64,000 bases of DNA from positions 2,356,001 through 2,420,000 of the forward strand of contig JAHBBC010000002.1 of NCBI GenBank assembly GCA_019915015.1. Reading direction: 5' to 3'. Under the pieces are notes generated by a model. It did not search any database and was not told the origin of the DNA. It saw only the letters and a list, made by a program, of their open reading frames with translations. Made by a program: the position numbers and the translations under genes. The stretch comes from Auriscalpium vulgare. Lineage: Eukaryota; Basidiomycota; Agaricomycetes; Russulales; Auriscalpiaceae. This document shows positions 1 to 10,761 of this stretch, piece after piece. Numbering within the stretch: position 1 is the stretch's first letter; the number at the start of each line of letters is the position of its first letter.

Positions 1-447
1 GAGGCCAAGGATAGTGTCGAAGACGTGGGGAGAGACACGGAGCATGTTGATAAAGCGGTGGTGATGGGCAGGATCCTGTGCATACTCCCATGCAAGCTGG
101 AGATTGCCGGCTTTAACGACGGGAGGACGGGGGTTGATGTAGCGGGAGGATAGGATGGTGTGAAGGATTGAGCTATCGCGTTGGAGCTGCTCCATCATAG
201 CTGTGGCTGAAGATGGAGGCATGAGTGCCATCTGGATAGCCATATATGTGATGTATGCGTCGATAATCTCATCGTGGTAGGTAGCACGGGCCATGGCTGG
301 TGGAAGAGCTCGAAAGCAATGGCGGCGGTGTCGCGCAGCGGCGTAGATTGAGTGACATTATGTAATATCACGCCGGGGCGCCGAATCGAAAACGAAAGGC
401 GTTTGAAAACGAAACGGAAACGAAAACGGTCTACTCTGAGCTCCCCT
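1..447. mobile_element. Right end of a PIF/Harbinger-like DNA transposon (copy 1, cut by window edge)
   Basis: This stretch matches 3393-3839 of the complete element with no difference or gap that I could see, so it is the right-hand end of a second copy in the same orientation. It carries part of the transposase 5' coding region (minus strand) and the right inverted repeat (380-447). Only four bases (AATT, 448-451) separate it from the left repeat of the complete copy. The left part lies outside the window. Confidence 0.85.
380..447. repeat. Right terminal inverted repeat of Harbinger copy 1
   Basis: 68 bp that are the reverse complement of 452-519. With the left repeat of the next element they form a near-perfect 140 bp palindrome centred at 449/450. 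Confidence 0.9.
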
Positions 448-451
448 AATT

Positions 452-519
452 AGGGGAGCTCAGAGTAGACCGTTTTCGTTTCCGTTTCGTTTTCAAACGC
501 CTTTCGTTTTCGATTCGGC
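452..519. repeat. Left terminal inverted repeat of Harbinger copy 2
   Basis: 68 bp identical to the reverse complement of 3772-3839. The match stops after GATTCGGC, where the two ends diverge. Confidence 0.9.
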
Positions 520-650
520 CCGCGGCATAAGTGACCCGATGTGTGACAATCGTGTGACTTTAGGTGACGCTCGCGTTGTGCGGCGTCTTCGTGTCTCACA
601 CACTCATTCCCTCGCGATACCTCCTTAATCTACACTCTCCTACTCTCTTA

Positions 651-2247
651 ATGCCCCGGAAACGCGGCCGCTCGGACTCCGACCAGCCTGAGACAGCTCC
701 GGGCAAGAAATCCCGTGAGGAGAACATCAGCTGGGGCACAAATAAGAAGCCAAATGAGCTGCTCCTGCAGCTCATCACGGAGCTCGAACAGCCGCAAAAT
801 CGCAAGGTTATGTTTGGTAACAAGCGTGGTGAGGTATGCAGGTGGCCCACGCATCATCTGGGCTTTGTTACTGACATCTTTCCAGAAGAAAAGCGGAGAA
901 AGTAAGGTCGCAGCGGGTCAGCGGCTTGCTCGCATCCTCTGGAAGGATGCTCCGGACTCGGATTTCGTCAGTCTGGGAGCAAAGGTGCTCGGGAAAATAA
1001 ATCAGTATGTCCATACCCTTATTGGATGCCTCATACGTGCTCACAGGCTTGTGTAGGCTACGCATCACCTATCACTCCAAGGTTCGGCGCATTAAGTGCA
1101 CGGGTGGAGGTGTCCTCACTGGGAATGAGGCCATCGTCGACACAGGTGATGCCGACGATGGTCCAGATGAGTATTTGGTCTGCTACATAGGGCCAGATGG
1201 CCCATCCGAGGATACCGATGCACGCCACAAGAATATCTGGCGTAAGTTCATTTTGTGATCTCCGATGAGCACGCTGGAGGCTAACACATCCTGTGCAGAG
1301 GAGATCGAGGCCGAGTTCGCTGTCTTCCCCCGAATTCACGCGATCCTTGCCACCCGCCCAAATGAAAACCCGATCATCATCACGACTGGGGTTGGTCCGG
1401 ACGGTCACCGCACAGTGCACTATCAGCCTCCCGACGACGCGCCACCTGTGCGGCAACCGCGCGAAGAGGACATAGACCCCGTCCTACGCGTTCACGATGG
1501 CCCGGCGCCTCTCGCGCAAGACTCTTCTGCGACCGCACCCGGCCCGGGATCGCCACCGCAGACGCCACACACTCCCAAAGAGAACCGCGTGCCGCCCTCG
1601 TCGCAAGCAAGTGCGAAGAAGACTCCCGCACACCTGTCGGAAGAGAAGCTGGAGAGCTTGAAGGGTCGCTTCAAGCCCACGTCACGCACCGGCATTCAAG
1701 ACATACTGAAGGAGTCCATCGAGTAAGTAATACTAGTTGTTGGTAATGCACGTGGACTAATTCATGTGGCAGGCGTAGCTTTGCGGTGTCAAAGGAAGAG
1801 AACATCCGCAAAGCTGTCGACAGGCTGCGCGATGACATGAATAGTCTTCGCCAAGACGCTCGCGATCGCCACGACCGCCTCTTTCGTGAGCTGCAGATTG
1901 GCTTGTGGACGAACGATGAGTATCGCCGCAAGTCGGAAGCACTTGACGATGACCTTCAGCTGCAGCTTCAAGATCTCCGTGAAAATATATCGCGCCTTCA
2001 GAATCCTCCTCTGGTTGTCGCCGCCGCTACGCCCGCTCGTTCCATCTCACGCACGGGCTCTATGTCAACCGCTGCATCGACGCCTTCATCTCTGCCGCGC
2101 GCATCGACACCTCCGGATGATGAGCCCGAGAGCGAGATGACAAGCCAGAGAGAAAATAGTCCTCCCTGGGATGAGAGCCAGTTGGACAGAGATCTTGGAC
2201 GAGGATCATCTGTGGTTCCAGACGAGTTGGAGCGAGGCTTAGTCTGA
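651..2247 (+). CDS. Harbinger-associated DNA-binding protein (Myb/SANT-like)
   Basis: Five predicted exons, 651-833, 886-1004, 1057-1241, 1299-1722 and 1773-2247, join in frame to 461 aa. The ATG at 651 was chosen because a basic stretch (PRKRGR) follows at once; an in-frame ATG also lies at 564. Residues about 25-100 hold a helical, Trp-containing segment with a LLLQLI core and a basic tail, resembling the Myb/SANT-like proteins that accompany Harbinger transposases. The middle is Pro/Ser/Asp-rich, and the last third contains charged heptad-like helices. In known Harbinger systems the second protein helps the transposase reach the nucleus and bind the element ends. That role is inferred here from position and composition only. 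Confidence 0.7.
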
Positions 2248-2362
2248 TCATTTTGCTTTTGTCCTTTCTAACTGCAGCCTCTCATTTAATGCTACACAGT
2301 CCTTTCTTCTTTCTGATTATATCTCTCTTACTCTTTACAATCTCAGATTTAATCTTGTTCAT

Positions 2363-3686
2363 TTATACAAGTCCTGCTCGTTGAGCGGCTACTATTTCTG
2401 CCACAAGGCCACGTCTCCTAGCCTCGCAATCATCATCCTCTGTGATATCATCATCTATAGGATCATCTGGCTCCCCCCTATCGTCCTCTTCCTGAGCACG
2501 TGAGTGCCAAGTCGCAAAGCTTGTCCCACTCGCCCATCCTTCGATGTCGAGCACTGCGTTGTGCAAGATGATGCAACATGAAATCCACCGACACGCTCGT
2601 ATATGGTCCCGATTGTAACGGATATTGAGCCGTAAGCCACGAAGGGATTGCCATCGGCCCTTGAGTGCACCCATGGTGTGTTCAGAGCGAACGCGTAGGC
2701 GAGCTACGTGTTTGTCGAATAAGGCATTTGAGCGGTCTAACGACGCTGGTTTCTTGTGAACTGGGATGGTCCGCGAGCTGACAGGGTACGCAGAGTCACC
2801 CCATGCAAACTCGTCACCTCTGAAGAACCAGTCGGTATGCTTGACAGCTGCAGTATGCTCAAATGCAGATGCATCATGAGCAGAACCGGTCATGCCAAGC
2901 GAATAGTCAACGATTCGTAGATTCGACGGTGTATTGCCAATCTGTGTACAGATATGTCAGTCAGGAGCTATTAGAAGATATCCAGCATACCTGGACGTTG
3001 AACCCATAGTTGCACTTCCTTGTGTAGTACGCGTCACCGTCGAGGCCGGGGCGACTGTACAGGACAACAATTGTCCCGTCGTACATCACCCATCCCTCCC
3101 TCCAGGTGGATCCCGTGAAACCAAGCTGCTCATCAATCCACCTTTTCTCGACCTCTTTCTCCTCCTCTGTTAGCGGCCGTACAAACATCCCATGCAAGGA
3201 CATCAGCGCCTCCTGACATCTCTCCGTGTATAGCTCCACAGCGCCCTCTGAACAGCCCGCTGCACGGCTGATATCCTCGAGAGATGCGCCATTGCCATAG
3301 CGACCCATACGGTACAGGGTCACCGCTAATTGCGTTCGGATATCCTCCTGCGGGGTGTTCGAGTTGTTCTGGAATACGGGATGACCCTCGATGAGGCCAA
3401 GGATAGTGTCGAAGACGTGGGGAGAGACACGGAGCATGTTGATAAAGCGGTGGTGATGGGCAGGATCCTGTGCATACTCCCATGCAAGCTGGAGATTGCC
3501 GGCTTTAACGACGGGAGGACGGGGGTTGATGTAGCGGGAGGATAGGATGGTGTGAAGGATTGAGCTATCGCGTTGGAGCTGCTCCATCATAGCTGTGGCT
3601 GAAGATGGAGGCATGAGTGCCATCTGGATAGCCATATATGTGATGTATGCGTCGATAATCTCATCGTGGTAGGTAGCACGGGCCAT
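2363..3686 (-). CDS. PIF/Harbinger-type DDE transposase
   Basis: Two exons (complement of 2991-3686 and 2363-2941) are split by a 49 nt intron and give 424 aa. The protein has the layout of DDE superfamily-4 endonucleases. An N-terminal helix-turn-helix region lies at about 110-165 (DIRTQLAVTLYRMG, then GASLEDISRAAG). The likely catalytic triad is D203 (MYDGT), D255 (GSAHDAS) and E319 (RSEHTMGALKGRW). All three acids and the R/K-rich segment after the Glu are present, so nothing visible disables it. It would cut the 68 bp inverted repeats and insert at 3 bp targets. Its partner is the convergent plus-strand gene of the same element. Confidence 0.88.
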
Positions 3687-3771
3687 GGCTGGTGGAAGAG
3701 CTCGAAAGCAATGGCGGCGGTGTCGCGCAGCGGCGTAGATTGAGTGACATTATGTAATATCACGCCGGGGC

Positions 3772-3839
3772 GCCGAATCGAAAACGAAAGGCGTTTGAAA
3801 ACGAAACGGAAACGAAAACGGTCTACTCTGAGCTCCCCT
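3772..3839. repeat. Right terminal inverted repeat of Harbinger copy 2
   Basis: Reverse complement of 452-519 over 68 bp, followed by ATT, the candidate target duplication. Confidence 0.9.
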
Positions 3840-3990
3840 ATTATGTGACCACTTCGAATCGTTAACTGGCAAGACTATCACAGCATTGGACCCACACCTG
3901 ACAGTGACCAACACGCAGCAAGCTCGGAGCCGCCGCATTGCGCCCTTCGCCGCCAGGACACGTGGAGATGGGCGGGAAATATTGTCCCGG

Positions 3991-4671
3991 TTAGCATGAG
4001 AGCGAGGCTGCTGCTCCTGGCTGCAGGAGCAAATATAGACACCGAGTCAGAGAAGGGGCAAAGTGAGTGCTTCGCGCTATTTGCACAAATACACTCACAC
4101 GTCTCATATATATCCTCCTAGCTGGCAGGGTAGGCTCGTCCTGACGCGCGTCAATCACCCGCAGCCTCTCCTGAGGCGTCCCCTGAAACATTGACAGCAA
4201 TTGATGCTCATGCCAGACGCCACGACTGAGCACATCGTACAGCCAATCCTTGATGGACGTTTCGATGCGTCGTGCAACGCGGTCATTGAGCGTGTCGAGA
4301 CCCGGCGCAAAGCTGAGCATCCGCCGCCGCCGAGGGAGACGCATCACATCTACAATGAAGGCGGGAAACTGACATACGTAGACAGGCACAAGTGACTACG
4401 CCGCGGCGCAGATGGGCGGCCGGACTCTCGAAGGGGCTTGGGGAATGCGGGGTCGAGATGGCGTTTGGTACGCTGGCAGCCCCAAGCCCGACTTTTCGGG
4501 GCTCCATGCATCGGCGGACACAGGGCGGACACCCGCAGTGAAGCTGTGCAACTTGTTACAGTAATAAATGTGCATACTGCGAACGACTTACTAGCCAACG
4601 AGCTTGAACGGCAAACCCCGCGCAAAGCACCATCCCCAGGATGGCTGGGATGGGCATGATAATCATTGAAT
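3991..4671 (-). other. Possible gene remnant beside the transposon
   Basis: The minus strand carries stretches that read like protein. A hydrophobic, signal-like start occurs near 4671 (MIIMPIPAILGMVLCAGFAV). An arginine-rich segment ending DTLNDRVARRIETSIKDWLYDVL lies near 4240-4360. Plausible splice signals exist (GTAAGT after 4590, GTGAGT near 4100), but I could not join the parts into one convincing product. A further open stretch on the same strand runs into the right end of the transposon at 3839. It may be a gene broken by the insertion or a small unrecognised secreted protein. No family was recognised. Confidence 0.25.
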
Positions 4672-6676
4672 CAACATCATTTAGCTCCGTGCTAGGTTCC
4701 CTGGCCAGGCACCCGCGCCCACTCGAGGAGCGGGCGCAGGAAGCTGATGGACGTGATGCGCGAGGCCTGGGTGCCTGCGTGACGATCAAGTATGCGAGAC
4801 TCACCCGACGAATCGGGCAATGGTTGCAGGGAGAGCTGCATACATGAGTCTCCATGCTTGCTGCTGGCATGGGTGAATCTTTGAAGGTGTTCGTTGGAGG
4901 CTTGAGAAAAGCGTTGTGGGCAAACGAGTGCTGCGTGTCGAGCCTTGAGTCAATGGATGAGGGGTGTGGGCGATGGGTGCGAACGGGCGCGTACGGAAGT
5001 CCGACGTGCCCACCACATCTTAATAAATAACCTTCCCCGCAGCGCTTGACGGAATCGTTACGCACTTTGCGCTGGGTACTAGTTACATAGCGTGATGCCC
5101 AGCATTCAGTCATCAATGATGTCCTTTCAATGGAGCACGGACCCCCGGCACTAACAGGATATACGCACGGTCCATGCTTCTTGCGATGGCGGCGCTACGA
5201 TGTAACAGGTTCATGATCAGTGCCAAAAGACTGTCGCAATCAGAAAGGCGGCTTGCCCGGAGCGTCAGCACTGCCGCATGACCCTGCATGGGCCGGTTGG
5301 TATCCGAAACTTGCCTGTACTTGAGATGCCGTTGATTATAGGTATGCGTGGTGGGTACGGATCTCGACGAGTTGATGGATCCAGCAGCGGAGGAAGCGGG
5401 AAGTCTGATGTGTTGAGAGATATGGACTGCGGCTAAAGTAACGGCATCCTGTTGGTGTCGGTGTCTTAGATCCATGCTGCTTTGTGCTGACTGAGTGACA
5501 GCAAGACGGCGGGCGGGCATAGGTAACGCGTACGGCTGCGCACCTCAAGCCGGCGAGAGCTTGATCATGGTGCGTATGAGTACATGTGTCGACCTAAATC
5601 AACCACAAGCTGACTGACTTGTAAGTAAAACGCTATTTCGAAGCAAAACCAATCCCCACCGACCCCAGATCTATGTCATGACTTGCAAACGATTTTCGGC
5701 ACCATTCCTTCTTCGAGTTCAACTCTCGGGCGGGTCGAGTCACTGTTGGCCGTTTCGCCCTGATATTTGAGGAAATGCCGTTAGAATACCCAAAATTCGG
5801 ACGGAAGACAAGATCATGCGCATCCATCCACCTGGGGCAGGCCAAGATGGTGTGCAAGAAATGAAATATCATAGCACCGTGTCCATGCAGAACGGTTGCA
5901 GTCTAGAATGGAGAGGCTATAAATGGCCGCCTAAATGTTGAATTGCCGGGGGTGTATGGCTATGCCATGCTCACAAACTACTCACAAACTACTACTGGCT
6001 TTTCGGATGAGTAAAGAGCAAAATGAGAGACAGGAACGACATTTACTGTGTCAGGGGGTCGAGCCAGGTCGAGCCGAACGCAAAATTGGACCTCGCATCA
6101 GCCCGATCTGTTATGCATGTCAGGCTCGCATGAAAAGCAACAGATGGATAAACCGCGCAGCTGCATATATGCTAGTATGCGGTGCCATAGTGTCAGGCCA
6201 AGCATGACAGACGCGAGACATGTCGACACACAGTTACACAGTTGGGGACCGAACGGTCGCGACAAATACGGTGACCGCGTGGATGTGAGATGGTTGCTCT
6301 CAAAAATCAGGTTCGAGGAGAAGACTGGGAATATTCGTTGTGGGAAACTGGATATGGGGCTGGAGATCAGGGTAGGGTCTCACGGTCGTTGAGTCGCCGC
6401 AGCCGCGAAAAAGAGGAGTTGAGGGCTCTGAAAGGGCTGGTGGCTGCATGTGTGGACACCGTCGAGCACGATGTCGACGCTTGTCGACGTAGAGAGAACA
6501 ATGGAAAGGGGATAATGGGCGACGGAGGCGGGCGTTAAGGCGAACTGAGGCGTGGCCGCTGTTTCCAAATAGGAAATCAAGGACAGCTCTCATCTCCTCC
6601 GCGTCGCACCTTTTCTCCGTCCCTCTACCTCCTTCCTCGACGTCGTTGCCCACGCCGTCCATCACGCCCACAGTCT
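4672..6676. other. Intergenic region, no gene seen
   Basis: Open frames here are short, low in coding character and without recognisable motifs. The last 150 bases before 6677 are pyrimidine-rich, as expected for a fungal promoter and leader of the scaffold gene. Confidence 0.5.
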
Positions 6677-9600
6677 ATGCGCGGCGCTCAGCCCTCCACC
6701 TGGTTCCAAAAAAGCACCCGCCAGCCCGCCGACCATCTCCAACCACCGCCATCTTCCCATCACCCGCACCCCGTCCCCCCGCGCTCGTCCAAACTCCCCT
6801 CCTTCTCCTCCCTCCACCTCGGCACAAAGCCCTCCGTCTCGCGCGCACCCTCCGTAGCGTCCGTCAATTCGAGCTACTCGGCGTCGGCGCGCTCTTTCCG
6901 TTCCACCCAGGACTACCCCTCCCACCCCTTCGCCGCCATGGTATCCGCCCCGCTCCCCGTCGTCTCCAGCCACGACTCGTCAGGAGAGGAGGACGAGTGC
7001 CCCGTTTGCCTCGAGCCCCTGAGCTTCAGCTTTCGCCTCCCGGGAGAAAAGCCCCACATCGTCCCAGAGTGCGGACATGCCCTGCATGAGGTGAGCGTCT
7101 GTTCCCTCTCATATTGCCTCTTTCTGCGAGTCCCCGCATATGGGCTGTGCGCCTTTTCGCCTTGCGCTGTATCTGGTGCAGTGGTCGCTCAACGGCGGTT
7201 GCTCCGTGAATGATCGACCCGTCGCACGCCCTGCCAGTGGTTGCTCTGTGCGTCCTCGACGCCGTTCGCGCGGTTGAGCGGCATTTTCATGCCCACCCCT
7301 GGGCATATGCCTCCGCTTTTTTATCCTCTACCCTTTCTGCTCGCGGATCCTGTACTCCCGCCGCCTACGCCGTCGCCGCGATCGACTGTCGCACGCTCGG
7401 CCTGTTTTGCACCTATCCGTTTCCATTTCCCCTCCTGTCGTGCGGATGCTATTCGCGCTCCTCATTCGTGTTGCCTACCGACGCCCGGTTTTATCTCGGC
7501 TTGTACCTTCATACTGACTCCGTCCTCAGGCCTGCTTCATCGCCGTGTACGGCCCGCCGCCAGGCGCAGGTCGTGCAGGCGGGGTGCTACGCAAGTCCAA
7601 CCTCGGCGTATGCGGCGTGTGCCGACGCCCAATGAAGGTCGGCGATGGCGACGGGGGCAAATCGAACAGTACGTGTCGACATGGCGCGCTCCGCGATACG
7701 CCCACTGACGTTCAGTGCAGAGCTGGCGGCGCTGACCGGAATGGGTGACCCTACGTCTGCCGCGCTGTATCCCGGGCGCGAGACGCCGTCCTCGATACGG
7801 GATTCGAATGGCCGCCGGCAACAACCCTCCAAGCCGTATGACCCAAACGAGGACGACGCGATCGAGCACTCTCCGTCCGTGAAATCGGGGTCGGACCCGC
7901 ACTCGCCTTACGTGGTCGCGCCGTCGATCCAAGTGCGCCCGGAGTTCTCGAGCATCACGCGCAGCAACGATGGGAACCAGGCGCTGACGTGCATCGTCGT
8001 CGTCGAGCTGCCGGGCAAGCGGGGCCCGGGGCACGTACCCGGCCCCGTTCCGATGGATCCATACAACGGCGCGCGCAGCGGCGGGCACACGCCCGACCCC
8101 ACGCACCGCAACGCGGCACAGTACCACCACCCCGACACGTCCGAGTCGACGCTGCGCCGGCGGCAGCACTCGCCCACGTCAGGTGTCACCTCGCCCACGA
8201 TGTCGGCACACGACCGCTACCCGACGTCCGCGAGCGAGCGCGATGTCCCCTACTCCCCCGCGCCGCCGCCGTCTGTGGGCATGTCGCAAGAGGAGGAGTC
8301 GCCGTTCAACGCGATCACCGAGGACCTGCGGAACCGCATCATCGACTGGAAAGGGCATCCGCTCTCCGGGCTCGGCGCGCTGCAAATGTTCGACCTTCTT
8401 TCGGTGCGACGGGACGCGCTCGTGCGCGAGTTTTACGTCTACCTGTTCAAGGAAGCAATTATCTGCGTCGCCGAGGAGAAAAAGCGCACGCTCGGGCGGT
8501 TCCTGTCGTCAGCGTCTGGCGCTGCATCCGCGCTCGCGGACGGCTCGCCCATCGCGAGCTCCTCTTCCGCGCAGCAAAAGGGTGTTCTGCGACTCAAGGG
8601 GCGCATTTATATTCGGCACATCCGCCAGGTCACGGATACGTCGGTGCAGGGCGAGCTCAGCCTGACGATCGACATGGAGGACGAGCGCCTCGACTCGTTC
8701 ATCCTGATCTTCAAGGACCGGTCGTCGCTCGAGACATGGAGGGCGAACATCCAGGCGCTCGTGTCGCTCGTGCAGCGGCAGACGAGCCAGCGAGAGGTCC
8801 GCCACGAGGAGCCTGCCGCGCTGGATATGGAGGAGTTTGGGGGGAGCGCTAAGGCGGCGCGCATGCTCAGCGGCAGCACGGGCAGCAGCGCGACGGACAG
8901 CCTCCTCCACAGCTCCAGCCGCTCGACGCAGTCGTCCTACACGTCCCACCACGGGTCGGTAGCCCAGCGTGGCGGGATGCACAAGCTCGCACCGCTCGAG
9001 GAGGACGAGGGCATGCACTACAACGCAGCCCCGCCTCTGTACGCGCCGCACATGTCTGCCGGCCCGTCAAACTCGCTCACCCCGCTGCCGCATCCGCCTG
9101 TGGACCTCATTCTTGTCATCGCCCTGCCCTCTCCCCACGCAAACCACAGCACCGCCGCGCTGAAGGTGCGCGTGATCAAGGCATCGCTGGACTTCATCTT
9201 GGCGTCCCTTGGTGCACGCGACCGACTCAGTCTCGTCACGTTCGAGGTCGGCGTTGGCGGCAAGGTGCGCAAGACTCCGTTCCTGCTTGCGGGCCGCACG
9301 CAGAGCCGCGCGCGGTTGGGAAAATTCATCGACGAAATCGGGTTCATGCCTGAGGAGGGCCAGCTCTTTGATGACGAGTTCCTGATCCGAGGGTCCAAGG
9401 AGGAGAAAACTGACGTCGTGACGGCAGTCAATCACGGTACGAGCCAATATATCTCACGACAATTACATGCTGATATCTGCTCACAGGTCTAGATGTTGTT
9501 CTGCAACGCAAGGCGCGTAACCCTGTGGCGGGTATGCTACTTGTTAGCGACGCGTCGGATAGCACGCGACGCGCCCAGATGGACCTCGTCCTCGCACGCG

Positions 9601-10761
9601 CGGAGGCCGCTAATGTGCCGATCCACTCGTTCGGCTATGGGCGCTCGCACGACCCTGCGTCGCTATGGCTCATGTCGAATCACACAAGCGGGACGTACAC
9701 GTTCGTCAAGGACTGGTATGACCTGCGCGACTGCCTTGCCGGATGCATTGGGGGCCTAATGTCCATCGGCTCGATGAACATGAAGCTGCATATGAAGATC
9801 GTTGACGGTAACCGGTTCCGTATCCGCAAGGTGTCGGGCGGGCCGTCATCCATCGTTGCCTCGGACGGCCGCAATGTTGACGTCGACGTTGGAGAGCTGC
9901 GCTATGGCGAGCGCAAGGAGATGCTCGTCGAGCTCGAGCTCGACAACAGTGATTTCATCGGCGGGCAAGGCTCGCGCGGAGGGTCGGCCCACCACAACCG
10001 CTCGATGAACGCGACGGACCGGTTCAACCAGAGCATGGGTTTCGACGCGCTTGCGATCGAGGATATGGCGGACCTGACGGACGGGATGATGGACCGCATG
10101 ATCGACGAGGTGCCGGTGTTCGAGGTTGACGGCGCGTTCTACGACCCCGCGGCAACGAAGCACGTTTCGCGCCTCGCGCACCCTGTCTTGCTCACCGTGA
10201 CGCTGCTGCCTGCATCCGCAAGCCCGCAGCGTGCGCCCACGGGCAACTCCGACGCGGTTATCGTCCGCCGGCGCATGGAGCTCCTTGCGTCGGACATGAT
10301 CACACGCGCGCTCGTGCTTGTCTCGCGCAAAAACTACGCGCAAGCGGCGAAGATCATGAACGAGACGAAGCGCATCCTCCACACAGTTCTGCAGACGATC
10401 ACGCAGACGCTGCCGCCGCCCAGCAGCCACGGCTCCACGGTGCGCAATCGCAAGGAGGTTCTGACGCTCGGCGCTGTGCGTGTGCTCCAAGCCGTGCTGC
10501 AGGATATGCAGATCTTATCGGAGGCACTGGAGGACAACGTTGAGCTTTTCCAGCACGACCAGCGCAATTTTGGCGCTCAACAGGTAAGCATTGTGGCGTC
10601 TTTCGGTTGATGGCGTGCGGTGCTGACGGTCTTCGCAGGCTATGATCCTGCGCGACCAAAAGAGCTGGACTGGTCGGAGCGCGACGGAGCGCGTGTTCTG
10701 GACAATCGACAACTCGATAGAGCTGGTCTCTCGCAGTACCGATTGGGTTGCGCGCGACTGA
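6677..10761 (+). CDS. RING-PH-vWA protein, Ste5/Far1-like pheromone-pathway scaffold candidate
   Basis: Five exons (6677-7090, 7530-7668, 7721-9436, 9487-10583, 10639-10761) join in frame to 1162 aa. A RING finger starts at residue 108 (CPVCLEPL, then CGHALHEAC across the first intron, then CGVCRRPM). A PH-like domain lies at about 393-535 (FYVYLFKEAIICV to SLETWRANIQ). A von Willebrand A domain lies at about 640-840 (VDLILVIALPS, GMLLVSDAS), followed by a helical C-terminus. RING, PH and vWA in this order is the architecture of the yeast mating scaffolds Ste5 and Far1 and of related fungal vWA-RING proteins. Such proteins tether the MAPK cascade to G-beta-gamma at the membrane. A ubiquitin-ligase role through the RING is the alternative. 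The Ste5/Far1 link is inferred from domain order. The first intron (439 nt) is unusually long for this window. Confidence 0.85.

Larger units (their letters stand above)
452..3839. mobile_element. Complete PIF/Harbinger-like DNA transposon (copy 2)
   Basis: A 3388 bp element bounded by 68 bp inverted repeats (452-519 and 3772-3839) that start AGGGGAGCTC. The flanking trinucleotide ATT occurs on both sides (449-451 and 3840-3842), which fits the 3 bp target duplication usual for the PIF/Harbinger superfamily. Inside are two convergent genes: a DNA-binding-type ORF on the plus strand and a DDE nuclease on the minus strand. This two-gene layout is typical of Harbinger elements. Both reading frames are open after intron removal, so the copy looks potentially active. 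The superfamily call rests on the DDE motifs, the 3 bp duplication and the two-gene layout. Confidence 0.88.

Noticed and set aside
7537..8852. Long open frames on both strands inside the RING-PH-vWA gene
   Set aside because: They overlap a well supported gene with clear domains. They are arginine/alanine-rich shadows of GC-rich coding sequence.
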